From Ramlibacter albus (GTDB taxonomy: Bacteria; Pseudomonadota; Gammaproteobacteria; Burkholderiales; Burkholderiaceae_C), in assembly GCF_014297445.1 (NCBI RefSeq), contig NZ_JACORU010000001.1:434001-498000 (forward strand): 64,000 nt of DNA, in the 5' to 3' direction. Below, piece by piece: positions 26,015-34,534 of the stretch. The translations under genes were made by a program, and so were the position numbers. Within the stretch, counting starts at the first letter, position 1. Each line of letters begins with the position of its first letter. The notes beneath the pieces are model-generated. The model saw only the letters and a list, made by a program, of their open reading frames with translations, was not told where the DNA came from and made no database searches.

Positions 26015-26977
26015 GTGAACGCTACCGCCCAGCCGCCCGAAGCCACGCCGGCCGAGCCGGAGGGCGGGCCGCTGGCGTTGCGGCCGGCGACGGAGCTGCG
26101 GCAGTTGCCGGCCTTGCCGCCACGAGCCGCCGCGAGCTCGCCGCCCGCACCAGCACCTGCGCTCGTCTCGCGCGCCACCGCCGCACCCGCGGACCCTGGC
26201 CTGCCGCCACTCCCCGAGCCGCCCGGCGGCAACGCGCTTAACGTGCTCGCCGGCGGCGCCGCGGTGCTCGCAGGGCTCGGCTGGCTGCTCGAACGCCGCC
26301 GCCGCCGGCTGCTGGAGATGGAGAAGGACTCGGTTTTCTGGGCGCATGTCCAGCCCTCGGGCGGCCACTCGGCCATCATCACCACGGCCGGCAACCTCGA
26401 CGACATCCTGCCCGACAGCCCCGACCCCGCCGAAGCTGCGCGCGCGATCTACGTCACCGCCATCGGCGAGACCAACTCGCGGCGCGAAGCCACGCTGATC
26501 GACCTGCACCAGGTGCGCGGCAAGCTGCGCCGGCGGCGCGAGCGCGGCGACAACGTGGCCGCCGTGCTGCTGCTGCAGCAGCACCTCGTGGACTTCCGCT
26601 ACACGAGTCCCTGGGTGTTCCTCGAACTGCGCGAGCTGTACAAGGTGCTGGACCGGCAGAACGAATGGGACGTGGCGCGCGACGCCTTCCGCAAGCGCTT
26701 CGGCCAGAACGCGCCGCACTGGGCGGCCGCGTCGCACGAGGACGCGGCGCTCGCCGACGACAAGCAGCTGTGCGAGGAGCTCACGCAGTTCTGGCCTTAT
26801 CGCGAGGCGCGCATGTTCGTGCTGCGCTTGATGCTGGGCGAGCCCGAGATGCGCCAGAAATGCTCCGGCCCGCCGCTGCTGCCGCTGGGCGTGTACCGCG
26901 ACATCCTGATGCTGGACGAAGTCCTCGACGAGGTCATGGTCGCAAGGCCCAAACAGGTGGCCGATTCGCTGCTTTAA
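26015..26977 (+). CDS. Uncharacterised single-pass membrane protein with helical repeat domain
   Basis: 320 residues from a GTG start, the only plausible start before an internal Met. Residues 1-70 are Pro/Ala-rich and disordered; one hydrophobic helix at about 72-92 (NVLAGGAAVLAGLGWLLE) is followed by an RRRRR stop-transfer. The rest (150-320) is a soluble helical region with TPR-like spacing (VLLLQQHLVDFRYTSPWVFLEL, LYKVLDRQNEWDVARDAFRKRF) and a C-terminal LDEVLDEVM. The layout is reminiscent of FimV-type proteins, but no LysM or key motif confirms it. It sits inside a beta-oxidation operon, which is odd. Unrecognised. Confidence 0.6.
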   Translation: MNATAQPPEATPAEPEGGPLALRPATELRQLPALPPRAAASSPPAPAPALVSRATAAPADPGLPPLPEPPGGNALNVLAGGAAVLAGLGWLLERRRRRLLEMEKDSVFWAHVQPSGGHSAIITTAGNLDDILPDSPDPAEAARAIYVTAIGETNSRREATLIDLHQVRGKLRRRRERGDNVAAVLLLQQHLVDFRYTSPWVFLELRELYKVLDRQNEWDVARDAFRKRFGQNAPHWAAASHEDAALADDKQLCEELTQFWPYREARMFVLRLMLGEPEMRQKCSGPPLLPLGVYRDILMLDEVLDEVMVARPKQVADSLL

Positions 26978-26984
26978 TGCGCGG

Positions 26985-27794
26985 ATGGACACACCCGAAG
27001 CACCCCCCGAAGGCACCATCCACACCGAGCGGCGCGGCGCCCTGCTGCTGGTCGGCATCAACCGGCCCGCCAAGTACAACGGCTTCACGCCGCGCATGTT
27101 CCGCGAACTGGGCGAGGCCTACTCGCTGCTCGACGACGACCCCGAGTTGCGCGTCGGCGTGCTGCATGCGTTCGGCAAGCACTTCACGGCCGGCCTCGAC
27201 CTGCCCACGATCGCGCCGCTGATGCGGCGCGGCGAGAAGGCCATTCCCGAAGGCTGCGTCGAGCCGACGGACCTGGGCTCGCCCGGTTACCGCCGCCGCA
27301 CCAAGCCGATGGTGGTGGCGGTCAAAGGCATCACCTACACGCTCGGCATCGAGCTGATGCTGGCGGCCGACGTGGTGGTGGCCGCGGACGATTGCCGCTT
27401 CTCGCAGCTGGAGGTCAAGCGCGGGATCATGGCGACGGGCGGCGCGACTTTGCGCATGGCCGAGCGCGCCGGCGTGGGCAACGCGATGCTGCACCTGCTG
27501 ACGGGCGACGAGTTCGGCAGCGCCGAAGCGCTGCGCCTGAACTTCGTGCAGAAGGTCGTGCCCGCGGGGCAGGAGCTGGACGAGGCCTTGCGCATCGCCG
27601 AAGCGATCGCGGCGCAGGCACCGCTCGCGGTGGTGGCGACGCGCAAGAGCGTGCTCAAGACGGTGGAGCAAGGGCCCGCGGCGGCGGTGGCCGAATTCGT
27701 GGAGGTGCAGACGCGCCTGTCGAACACCGAGGATGCCGCCGAAGGCGTGCGCTCGTTCGTGGAGCGGCGCCCGGCGCGTTTCACCGGGCGCTGA
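26985..27794 (+). CDS. Enoyl-CoA hydratase/isomerase family protein
   Basis: 269 residues of the crotonase fold. GKHFTAGLDLP forms the first oxyanion-hole strand, and ITYTLGIELMLAADVVVAADDCRFSQLEVKRGI the second. The catalytic Glu pair of true hydratases is not clear: position after GIELML has none and SQLEVKRGI carries one Glu, so the reaction may be isomerase, hydrolase or hydratase. Seven bp after the previous gene. Likely works on the acyl-CoA also handled by the dehydrogenase of the same operon. Confidence 0.85.
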   Translation: MDTPEAPPEGTIHTERRGALLLVGINRPAKYNGFTPRMFRELGEAYSLLDDDPELRVGVLHAFGKHFTAGLDLPTIAPLMRRGEKAIPEGCVEPTDLGSPGYRRRTKPMVVAVKGITYTLGIELMLAADVVVAADDCRFSQLEVKRGIMATGGATLRMAERAGVGNAMLHLLTGDEFGSAEALRLNFVQKVVPAGQELDEALRIAEAIAAQAPLAVVATRKSVLKTVEQGPAAAVAEFVEVQTRLSNTEDAAEGVRSFVERRPARFTGR

Positions 27795-27803
27795 AGATCG
27801 CAC

Positions 27804-28250
27804 ATGGCCGACGGCCGGTTCCAGAGCTTCACGCAGGCGGTGGTGATCGCGGCACCGCCGACCGAGGTGTACGACTACGTCACGAATGCCGCGCAATGGA
27901 AGCAGTGGCACCCCGCGACGCGCAACGTGCGCGACGTGCCCAACCGGCCGCTGCAGCTGGGCGAGACGATGACCGAGCACATCCATGCGGGCTTCCGGAA
28001 CTTCGAGGCGGTGTGGCGTGTCACCCAATGGGACCGGCCCTCGCTCTGGCGGATCGAGACCACCACGCGTTACGGCGCCTCGGCGGTCACTTACCGGTTG
28101 CAGCCGCTCGGCGCCGGCTGCCGCTTCGAGCGCACCTGCGAGTTCCACAGCGAAGGCGCGTGGCGGCTGCTCGACGGCAATTTGGCGCGGTGGCTGCTCA
28201 AGCGGCAGGCGGCGCGGGCCCTCTCGAACCTGCACGACCACTTCCTGTGA
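27804..28250 (+). CDS. SRPBCC-fold (polyketide cyclase/START-like) protein
   Basis: 148 residues with the pattern of this lipid-binding fold: QAVVIAAPPTEVYDYVTNAAQWKQWHPATR at the start, a central GETMTEHIHAG strand, WRVTQWDRPSLWRIETT and a long C-terminal helix (LLKRQAARALSNLHDHFL). Binds a hydrophobic ligand, by family. Last of the operon, 9 bp after the crotonase. No specific function. Confidence 0.8.
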   Translation: MADGRFQSFTQAVVIAAPPTEVYDYVTNAAQWKQWHPATRNVRDVPNRPLQLGETMTEHIHAGFRNFEAVWRVTQWDRPSLWRIETTTRYGASAVTYRLQPLGAGCRFERTCEFHSEGAWRLLDGNLARWLLKRQAARALSNLHDHFL

Positions 28251-28270
28251 TCTCTCTTCCGCGAAATAAC

Positions 28271-28306
28271 TTGCACGCAATTTAATTTGATGCTACAGTT
28301 CACCCC
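28271..28306 (+). promoter_or_regulatory. ohrR promoter and probable OhrR operator
   Basis: TTGCAC (28271-28276), 17-nt spacer, TACAGT (28294-28299) make a good sigma-70 promoter. The spacer contains CAATTTAATTTG (28278-28289), the AT-rich inverted repeat style bound by OhrR in other proteobacteria. Seven nt separate the -10 from the ATG, so transcription likely begins at or 1 base before the start codon. Confidence 0.65.
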
Positions 28307-28765
28307 ATGCCGACGAACAAAGCCACCGCCGACGCCAGCCTGCTGCTGGACAACCAGCTGTGCTTTGCGCTGTATTCCGCGTCGCTGGCCATGACCAAGT
28401 TCTACAAGCCGCTGCTCGACGAGCTGGGCCTGACCTACCCGCAGTGGCTGGTGATGCTCGTGCTTTGGGAGCAGGACGGGCAGATGGTGTCGCAGCTCGG
28501 CGAGCGCCTGTCGCTCGATTCCGGCACGCTCACGCCCCTGCTCAAGCGGCTGGAGGCGGCCGGCCTCGTGGCCCGCGTGCGCGACGTGCAGGACGAGCGG
28601 CGCGTCCACATCACGCTGACCGCCGAGGGCCGCAAGCTCAAGGCGAAGGCCGCGAAGGTGCCCAACTGCATCCGCGAAGCGGCCGAATGCTCGATGACGG
28701 AACTGGTGCAGCTCAAGCGCCAGCTCCACGACCTGCGCGGCCGCCTCGCGGCAGCCGCTGCCTGA
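28307..28765 (+). CDS. ohrR: MarR-family organic-hydroperoxide sensor repressor
   Basis: 152 residues. MarR winged helix at 55-110 (GLTYPQWLVMLVLWEQDGQ, LSLDSGTLTPLLKRLEAAGL, RDVQDERRVHITLT). LDNQLCFALYSAS puts Cys19 where the peroxide-sensing Cys of OhrR lies; a second Cys pair (NCIREAAEC) is in the C-terminal helix and could complete a disulphide in the two-Cys class. The ohr gene follows 40 bp later. No Shine-Dalgarno precedes the ATG, consistent with a leaderless mRNA. Relieved by organic hydroperoxides, from the known family. Confidence 0.92.
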   Translation: MPTNKATADASLLLDNQLCFALYSASLAMTKFYKPLLDELGLTYPQWLVMLVLWEQDGQMVSQLGERLSLDSGTLTPLLKRLEAAGLVARVRDVQDERRVHITLTAEGRKLKAKAAKVPNCIREAAECSMTELVQLKRQLHDLRGRLAAAAA

Positions 28766-28805
28766 CAACCCTTTCTTCCACCCCAACCCTTTCCAAGGAA
28801 CGACC

Positions 28806-29222
28806 ATGGCCCAACTCGAAAAAGTCCTGTACACCGCCCGCGCCCACACGACCGGCGGCCGCGACGGCGCGTCGCGCACGGACGACGGCAAGCTCGACGT
28901 CAAGCTCTCGCCCCCGGCGCAGGGCGGCACCGGCACCAACCCCGAGCAGCTGTTCGCGGCGGGCTATTCCGCCTGCTTCATCGGCGCCATCAAGGCCGTG
29001 GCCGGCAAGATGAAGCTGACGGTGCCCGCCGACGTCGCCATCGACGCCGAAGTCGACCTCGGCCCGATCCCCAACGCCTACGGCATCGCCGCGCGCCTGA
29101 AGGTCAGCCTGCCGGGCATGGACCGCGAAACGGCGCAGAAGCTGGTCGAGGCCGCGCACCAGGTGTGCCCGTACTCCAACGCCACGCGCGGCAACATCGA
29201 CGTGCAGATCACGCTGGCGTAA
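28806..29222 (+). CDS. ohr: Organic hydroperoxide resistance protein
   Basis: 138 residues, the family length. Reduces organic and fatty acid hydroperoxides with a lipoyl or thiol partner. The two active Cys are in YSACFIGA (Cys57) and HQVCPYSNATRGN (Cys121), and the Arg/Glu of the site (RTDDGKLDVKL, PEQLFAAGY) are present. A Shine-Dalgarno AAGGAA is 6 nt before the start. Operon with ohrR; the strong terminator follows. Confidence 0.96.
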   Translation: MAQLEKVLYTARAHTTGGRDGASRTDDGKLDVKLSPPAQGGTGTNPEQLFAAGYSACFIGAIKAVAGKMKLTVPADVAIDAEVDLGPIPNAYGIAARLKVSLPGMDRETAQKLVEAAHQVCPYSNATRGNIDVQITLA

Positions 29223-29246
29223 TCGCACTTGTCACTGTCGCCAAGG

Positions 29247-29279
29247 CGGCCCGCGCGTGTTGAACGCGCGGGCCGTTTT
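29247..29279 (+). terminator. Rho-independent terminator of ohrR-ohr
   Basis: GGCCCGCGCG and CGCGCGGGCC (29248-29257 and 29265-29274) pair around a TGTTGAA loop, extended by one outer C-G, then GTTTTGCTT. Confidence 0.8.
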
Positions 29280-29294
29280 GCTTATGGTCGTGAC

Positions 29295-30380
29295 ATGAAC
29301 ACGACCCTGCAGGTGCGCAAAAGCGCACTCGGCGAAACGCGCCTCGTGCAAGCCGACGACAAGCCGCTCGCCCAAGGCGAGGTGCGCATGCGCATCGACA
29401 GCTTCTCGCTGACGGCCAACAACATCACCTACGCCGCCTTCGGCGACGCGATGAACTACTGGCAGTTCTTCCCGACCGGCGAGGAAGGCTGGGGCATCGT
29501 GCCCGTGTGGGGCTTCGGTACCGTCGTGCAGTCGCTGCACCCCGGCGTGGCGGTGGGCGAGCGCGTGTATGGCTACTGGCCCATGGCGCGCAGCGTGGTG
29601 CTGGCGCCGGCGAAGCTGGACGCGCACGGCTTCCTCGACGGCGCGGAGCACCGCAAGGAGCTGCACAAGGTCTACAACCATTACCAGCGCACCGGCGCCG
29701 ACCCGTTCTACACACCCGACACGGAGGACGTGCAGGCACTGCTGCGGCCGCTGTTCGCCACCTCGTGGCTGCTGGAGGACTTCCTCGCCGACAACGCGTT
29801 CTTCGAGGCGGACACCGTCCTCGTCTCCAGCGCCTCGAGCAAGACGGCGTACGGCATGGCGAACCAGCTGAAGAAATGGCCGCAGGTGCGCGTGGTCGGC
29901 TTCACGTCGGCGCGCAACCGCGCGTTCTGCGAGAGCCTCGGCTGCTACGACCAGGTGCTGGCGTACGAGGAAATCGACCGCGTGCCTGAGGAGGCCTCGT
30001 GCGTCTACACCGACTTCGCCGGCAACGCCGATTTCCGCCGCAAAGTCCACACGCGCTTCAAGAACCTGAGGTACAGCTGCTCGATCGGCGGCACGCACGT
30101 GCAACAGCTCGGCGGCGCGAAGGACCTGCCCGGGCCGCGCGCGACGCTGTTCTTCGCGCCGGCGCAGCGCACAAAGCGCGTCGCTGAAGTGGGCGCGCCG
30201 GAGCTGCTGCGGCGGCTCGCGGCCGACTGGCACGCGTTCCGCAACGAGGTGACGAATGCGGCGAAGCCCTGGCTCAAGGTGCGTCGCCACGAGGGCACCG
30301 ACGCGGTGGTCGCCGCTTACAGGCAGGTGCTGGCCGGCGGCGACGACCCGCGCACCGGGCATGTGCTGACGCTGAACTGA
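29295..30380 (+). CDS. DUF2855 family protein
   Basis: 361 residues. GEVRMRIDSFSLTANNITYAAFGD at the N-terminus and the central SASSKTAYGMANQL with VVGFTS belong to the MDR/zinc-free alcohol-dehydrogenase-like fold of the DUF2855 group, often annotated as oxidoreductases. The nucleotide-site glycines are reduced to a SSASSKTAYG motif. Start at 29295; the longer frame from 29229 runs through the ohr terminator. Monocistronic as far as seen. The reaction is not known. Confidence 0.8.
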   Translation: MNTTLQVRKSALGETRLVQADDKPLAQGEVRMRIDSFSLTANNITYAAFGDAMNYWQFFPTGEEGWGIVPVWGFGTVVQSLHPGVAVGERVYGYWPMARSVVLAPAKLDAHGFLDGAEHRKELHKVYNHYQRTGADPFYTPDTEDVQALLRPLFATSWLLEDFLADNAFFEADTVLVSSASSKTAYGMANQLKKWPQVRVVGFTSARNRAFCESLGCYDQVLAYEEIDRVPEEASCVYTDFAGNADFRRKVHTRFKNLRYSCSIGGTHVQQLGGAKDLPGPRATLFFAPAQRTKRVAEVGAPELLRRLAADWHAFRNEVTNAAKPWLKVRRHEGTDAVVAAYRQVLAGGDDPRTGHVLTLN

Positions 30381-30444
30381 GCCAGCGCAAGGCGCGGCGG
30401 CGCCGTGCTTTTCTTCGCCCGGCCGCTCGGCGATGATGCCGGGC

Positions 30445-31197
30445 ATGAAGCTGGCCCTGCTCTCCGACCTGCACGCCAACCTGCGCGCCGTGCAAGCCTG
30501 TGTCGCGCACGCGCGCGACGCGGGCGCGACACAGTTTGCCGTGCTGGGCGATATCGTGGGCTACGGGGCCGAGCCTGGCGCCGTCGTCGACGAAGTGATG
30601 CAGCTCGCCGCCCAGGGCGCCATCGTCCTGCGCGGCAACCACGACGACGCGGCCGTCACGCCGCCCGCGCACGCGAAGAACCTGGAAGGCGCCAGCGCGA
30701 AGTGGACGCACCGCGAGCTCACCGCCGCGCAGCGCGGCTACCTCTCCTCGCTGCCGCTCACGCAGCGCATCGGCGGCTCGTTGCTCGTGCACGCGAGCGC
30801 GCATGAGCCCGCCCGCTGGAACTACGTCGACAACCCGCACAGCGCCGCGCGCTGCCTCGAGGCCGCGGCGCAGTTCGAGGACGTCACCGAAGTCTTCTGC
30901 GGCCACGTGCACGAGCAGCGCATGTTCTACCGCGGCCGCGGGCGTGACCCGATGCCCTTCGTGCCCGTCACGGCCGCGCCGGCCTGCGTGCCCGCCACCC
31001 GCAGCTGGGTGGCGACCGTGGGCTCGGTGGGGCAGCCGCGCGACGGCGACCCGCGCGCGATGTACGCGCTGTTTGACACGGCGCAATCGCGCCTCGTTTT
31101 CCACCGCGTACCTTACGACCACACCGCCGCGGCCGAGGCCGTGCTGCGCGCGGGCCTGCCGGACTCGTTCGCCCGGCGCCTGCAGGAGGGCAGATGA
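30445..31197 (+). CDS. Metallophosphoesterase (calcineurin-like)
   Basis: 250 residues. All five blocks of the fold are seen: LLSDLHANL, LGDIVGYG, RGNHDDA, LVHASAHEP and CGHVHEQRMF, so the two-metal site is complete. The family includes protein and diadenosine phosphatases and phosphodiesterases. Start at 30445 (MKLALLSD) is preferred over 30433. The stop overlaps the start of the downstream kinase gene (ATGA), which hints at a kinase/phosphatase pair, by inference. Confidence 0.87.
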   Translation: MKLALLSDLHANLRAVQACVAHARDAGATQFAVLGDIVGYGAEPGAVVDEVMQLAAQGAIVLRGNHDDAAVTPPAHAKNLEGASAKWTHRELTAAQRGYLSSLPLTQRIGGSLLVHASAHEPARWNYVDNPHSAARCLEAAAQFEDVTEVFCGHVHEQRMFYRGRGRDPMPFVPVTAAPACVPATRSWVATVGSVGQPRDGDPRAMYALFDTAQSRLVFHRVPYDHTAAAEAVLRAGLPDSFARRLQEGR

Positions 31198-32633
31198 CGT
31201 TGCTGGCCGAGGGAAGCGAAATCGACGGGTTCGTCGTGCGCGGCTTGCTGCATGCCGGCGGCATGGCGCACGTCTATGCCGTGTCGTACGCGAACGGCCG
31301 GCCCGACCCGGGTTTCGCGATGGCGATGAAGGTGCCGCGCATGGCCGGCGGCGACGGCGCCGAGAACATCGTGGGTTTCGAGGTGGAGCACCAGATGCTG
31401 CGGGTGCTGGACGGCACGCACGTGCCGCGATTCGTCGCCGCGGGCGACATCCACCGCGTGCCCTACCTCGTGATGGAACTCGTGCCCGGCCGCAGCCTGC
31501 AGCAGGTGATCGACGACAAGCGCGCGCTGGGCCAGCCGTTCTCCGTCGACCAGATCGCCGGGCTCGGCAACGCGATGGCGATTGCCGCGCACAGCCTGCA
31601 CAAGCAGAACGCGGTGCACCTGGACCTCAAGCCCGGCAACGTCCTGCTCAAGCCCGACGGCGACGCGGTGCTGCTGGACTTCGGCCTGAGCTGGCACGCG
31701 CACCACCCGGATTTGCTGGCCGAGGAAATGCGGCTGGCCGTCGGCTCGCCGGCGTGGATCGCGCCGGAGCAGATCGTCGGGATCCGCGGCGACCCGCGCA
31801 GCGACATCTTCGCCATCGGCGTGATCCTCTACGAGCTCGCGACCGGCGAGCTGCCCTTCGGCGAGCCGCAGACGCAGGGCGGCCTGCGCCAGCGGCTGTG
31901 GATGAGCCCGCCGCCGCCGCGCGCACTGCGCCCCGACCTGCCGCCATGGCTGCAGCAGGTGATCATGAAGTGCCTGCATCCCGAGGCGGCGCAGCGCTAC
32001 CAGTCCGCGGCCCTGCTTGCGTTCGACCTCGCGCATCCCGACCAGGTGGAAGTGACCGGGGACGGCCTGCGCACCTCCGGGCCGAAGTGGACGACGCAGC
32101 TGAGGCGCTGGATCAAGGCCGCCGGCATGCATTACCAGCCGAGCCCGCTGCCCGCGGCGCGGCTCGACGACGTGCCCATCGTGATGGTCGCGGTGCCGCA
32201 CCACGACGTGACCGACGCGACGCTCTATGCGCTGCGCCAGGCCGTCGGTCGCTCGCTCGGCATCCGGCCGGGCGCGCGGCTCGCGTGCGTGACCGTGATC
32301 GACCCTGTGACCGACACCACCGAGACGACGGAGACGCAGGTGCACCGCTGGCACCTCGACCGCTTGCGGCGCTGGGCCGCGGGGCTGGACCTGCACGGCC
32401 ACCAGGTGTCGTTCCACGTCCTCGAATCGGGCGACGTCGCGGCCGCGCTGCTCGCCTATGCCGAGGGCAACAACGTGAGCCTGCTCGTGCTGGGCAGCGC
32501 CACGCATGGGCTCGCCATGCAGCGGCTCGTGGCGACCGTGCCGGTCAAGGTTGCGATGCATGCGCCGTGCAGCGTGCTGCTCGTCAAGCAGGCCGCGCCG
32601 TTTGCGCAGCTGGGGCGCGAAGCGGCGGCGTGA
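31194..32633 (+). CDS. Hanks-type Ser/Thr protein kinase fused to a universal stress protein domain
   Basis: 479 residues. 12-285: kinase with a degenerate Gly loop (GLLHAGGMAHVY), Lys46 (AMAMKVPR), HLDLKPGN (Asp144), DFG (Asp162) and APEQ, plus SDIFAIGVILYEL, so it should be active. Residues about 325-470: UspA fold, starting VPIVMVAVPHHD and ending with LLVLGSATHG, an ATP-binding-type G-x2-G-x9-G/S trace. A basic linker (WTTQLRRWIKAAG) joins them and no transmembrane helix is found, so it is cytoplasmic. Kinase-Usp fusions exist in a few proteobacteria. Coupled to the phosphoesterase gene; substrate unknown. Confidence 0.9.
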   Translation: MTLLAEGSEIDGFVVRGLLHAGGMAHVYAVSYANGRPDPGFAMAMKVPRMAGGDGAENIVGFEVEHQMLRVLDGTHVPRFVAAGDIHRVPYLVMELVPGRSLQQVIDDKRALGQPFSVDQIAGLGNAMAIAAHSLHKQNAVHLDLKPGNVLLKPDGDAVLLDFGLSWHAHHPDLLAEEMRLAVGSPAWIAPEQIVGIRGDPRSDIFAIGVILYELATGELPFGEPQTQGGLRQRLWMSPPPPRALRPDLPPWLQQVIMKCLHPEAAQRYQSAALLAFDLAHPDQVEVTGDGLRTSGPKWTTQLRRWIKAAGMHYQPSPLPAARLDDVPIVMVAVPHHDVTDATLYALRQAVGRSLGIRPGARLACVTVIDPVTDTTETTETQVHRWHLDRLRRWAAGLDLHGHQVSFHVLESGDVAAALLAYAEGNNVSLLVLGSATHGLAMQRLVATVPVKVAMHAPCSVLLVKQAAPFAQLGREAAA

Positions 32634-32659
32634 CGCTCATGTGACGGTCACAATGGCGA

Positions 32660-33661
32660 ATGCCCGATTCGCTGCGCCATCCGTATGACTCGCTGACTCC
32701 CGACGTGGTGATGGACGCGCTTTCGAGCGTGGGCCTGTACGGCGATGGCCGCCTGCTGGCACTGGGTTCGTACGAGAACCGCGTCTACCAGGTCCATCTC
32801 GAAGACGCGTTCGAGGGGCACGACATCGTCGTGGCCAAGTTCTATCGCCCGAGCCGCTGGAGCGATGCGCAGGTCGAGGAAGAGCATGCCTTTGCGGCGG
32901 AGCTGGTGCAGGCCGAGGTGCCCGCCGTTGCGCCGCTCGTGGTGCAAGGCGCGACGCTGCACCGGCATGCGGGCTTCTCTTTCAGCGTGAGCCCGCGCCG
33001 CGGCGGGCGGCGGCCCGAGCTGGACGACTTCGAGGTGCTGGAGTGGATCGGCCGCTTCCTCGCACGGTTGCACATCACGGGTGCCGCGAAGCCGTTCGCG
33101 ACGCGCCCCGCGCTCGACGTGCAAAGCTTCGGCGAGGAGCCGCGCGACTGGCTGCTCACGCACGACGGGATCCCGCTGGAGGTGGAGGGCGAGTGGTCGA
33201 AGCGCTGCAACGAAGCGCTGGCGGCTGTGCGCGCCGCGTTCTCGACAGTTGGCGACGTCCGCAGCATCCGCCTGCACGGCGACTGCCATCCGGGCAACAT
33301 CCTGTGGACACCGGACGAAGGGCCGCACTTCGTCGACCTCGACGACGCGCGCATGGGGCCGGCGGTGCAGGACATGTGGATGCTGCTCTCGGGCGAGCGG
33401 CCGCAGCGGCAGAACCAGCTCGGCGCGCTGGTGGACGGTTACGAGCAGATGCGCGAGTTCGACCGACGCGAGCTCGCGCTCATCGAGCCATTGCGCACCT
33501 TGCGTCTGATCCACTACAGCGCGTGGCTGGCACGGCGCTGGGACGACCCGGCATTTCCGGCGGCGTTCCCGTGGTTCGGCACCGCCGACTACTGGCGCGG
33601 GCAGGTGCACATGCTCGAGGAGCAGCTCGAGGCGATGGAGGAGCCGCCCCTCGTGGCGTGA
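32660..33661 (+). CDS. srkA: Stress response kinase A-like protein (YihE/RdoA family)
   Basis: 333 residues; E. coli SrkA is 328. ENRVYQV and VAKFYRP give the ATP site and Lys; LHGDCHPGNILW is the aminoglycoside-phosphotransferase-type catalytic loop with Asp and Asn; VDLDDARMGPAVQDMWML is the DFG-like segment. SrkA protects against programmed death under redox stress by phosphorylating Ser/Thr. It follows the Hanks kinase gene by 26 bp. Stop codons of this gene and the convergent hydrolase abut (33661/33662). Identification is good, function borrowed from E. coli. Confidence 0.9.
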   Translation: MPDSLRHPYDSLTPDVVMDALSSVGLYGDGRLLALGSYENRVYQVHLEDAFEGHDIVVAKFYRPSRWSDAQVEEEHAFAAELVQAEVPAVAPLVVQGATLHRHAGFSFSVSPRRGGRRPELDDFEVLEWIGRFLARLHITGAAKPFATRPALDVQSFGEEPRDWLLTHDGIPLEVEGEWSKRCNEALAAVRAAFSTVGDVRSIRLHGDCHPGNILWTPDEGPHFVDLDDARMGPAVQDMWMLLSGERPQRQNQLGALVDGYEQMREFDRRELALIEPLRTLRLIHYSAWLARRWDDPAFPAAFPWFGTADYWRGQVHMLEEQLEAMEEPPLVA

Positions 33662-34534
33662 TCAGCGCACCGGGTTCTCGATGACCCCGATGCCGTCGAT
33701 CTCGATGCGCACCACGTCGCCGGCCTTGAGGTACTTCGGCGGCTTGAAGCCGATGCCCACACCGACGGGCGTGCCGGTCGCGATGATGTCGCCCGGGTAG
33801 AGCGTGATGCCCGCCGAGATCGTCTCGACCAGCGTCGGGATGTCGAAGATGAAGTCCTTCGTCGTGGCGTCCTGGCGCTTCTCGCCGTTGACCCACAGGC
33901 GCACGCCGGTGTCGGTGCCGTCGCACTCGTCGGCGCTCACGATCCACGGCCCCATCGGGCAGAAGGTGTCGAAGGACTTGCCGAGCAGCCACTGCGAATG
34001 GCGGCCCTGCCAGTCGCGCGCGGTGACGTCGTTCACGATCGTGTAGCCCCACACATGCTTCAGCGCGTCGGCCTTCGGGATGCCCTTGCCGCCCTTGCCG
34101 ATGACCACGGCGAGTTCGGCCTCGTAGTCGATGGCCTCGGACGCCGCGGGCATCTGGATGGCATCGAACGGGCCGACCACGCACTCGGGCACCTTGGAGA
34201 AGACGATCGGGTGCGCGGGGATGTCGCCGCCGGACATGGCGCTGCTGTCGAAGCCGCTGCCCGCGAACTCCTTCGCATGCGCGTGGTAGTTCTTGCCGAC
34301 GCAGAAGATGTTGCGGCGCGGGCGCGGGATGGGCGCGGTGAGCTGCACGCTCTCCAGCGGGATCGCGGCGCCGGGCGTCGGGAGCGCCTCGCCACGCGCG
34401 GCACGCTCGATGAGCGGCAGCGCGCCGAGGGCCAGCTCAGCCGCGGGAAGGTCGAAGGGCTGCACCGACTTGCCGTCGGCCGAAACGAGGCCGACGCCGG
34501 GGTTGCCGGCGCGGCGGTAGGCTGCAATTCTCAT
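33662..34534 (-). CDS. Fumarylacetoacetate hydrolase-family protein
   Basis: 290 residues with IFCVGKNYHAHAKEF, the metal-binding EAE-type trace IDYEAELAVVIGKGGKGI, WGYTIVNDVTARDWQ and GDIIATGTPVGVGIGF, all family hallmarks. Usually cleaves or decarboxylates acylpyruvates or 2-keto acids in aromatic or sugar acid catabolism. Start at 34534; upstream in-frame sequence is the divergent receptor gene. Divergent from two Bug receptors, so uptake and breakdown of one carboxylate substrate by the set is plausible. Confidence 0.88.
   Translation of the reverse strand: MRIAAYRRAGNPGVGLVSADGKSVQPFDLPAAELALGALPLIERAARGEALPTPGAAIPLESVQLTAPIPRPRRNIFCVGKNYHAHAKEFAGSGFDSSAMSGGDIPAHPIVFSKVPECVVGPFDAIQMPAASEAIDYEAELAVVIGKGGKGIPKADALKHVWGYTIVNDVTARDWQGRHSQWLLGKSFDTFCPMGPWIVSADECDGTDTGVRLWVNGEKRQDATTKDFIFDIPTLVETISAGITLYPGDIIATGTPVGVGIGFKPPKYLKAGDVVRIEIDGIGVIENPVR

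Noticed and set aside
23459..27097. A 1212-codon open frame on the minus strand
   Set aside because: Only the 531 codons up to 25054 code for a protein (GMC oxidoreductase, with a ribosome site). The rest runs against three plus-strand genes with no recognisable domain; GC-rich DNA lacks stop codons.
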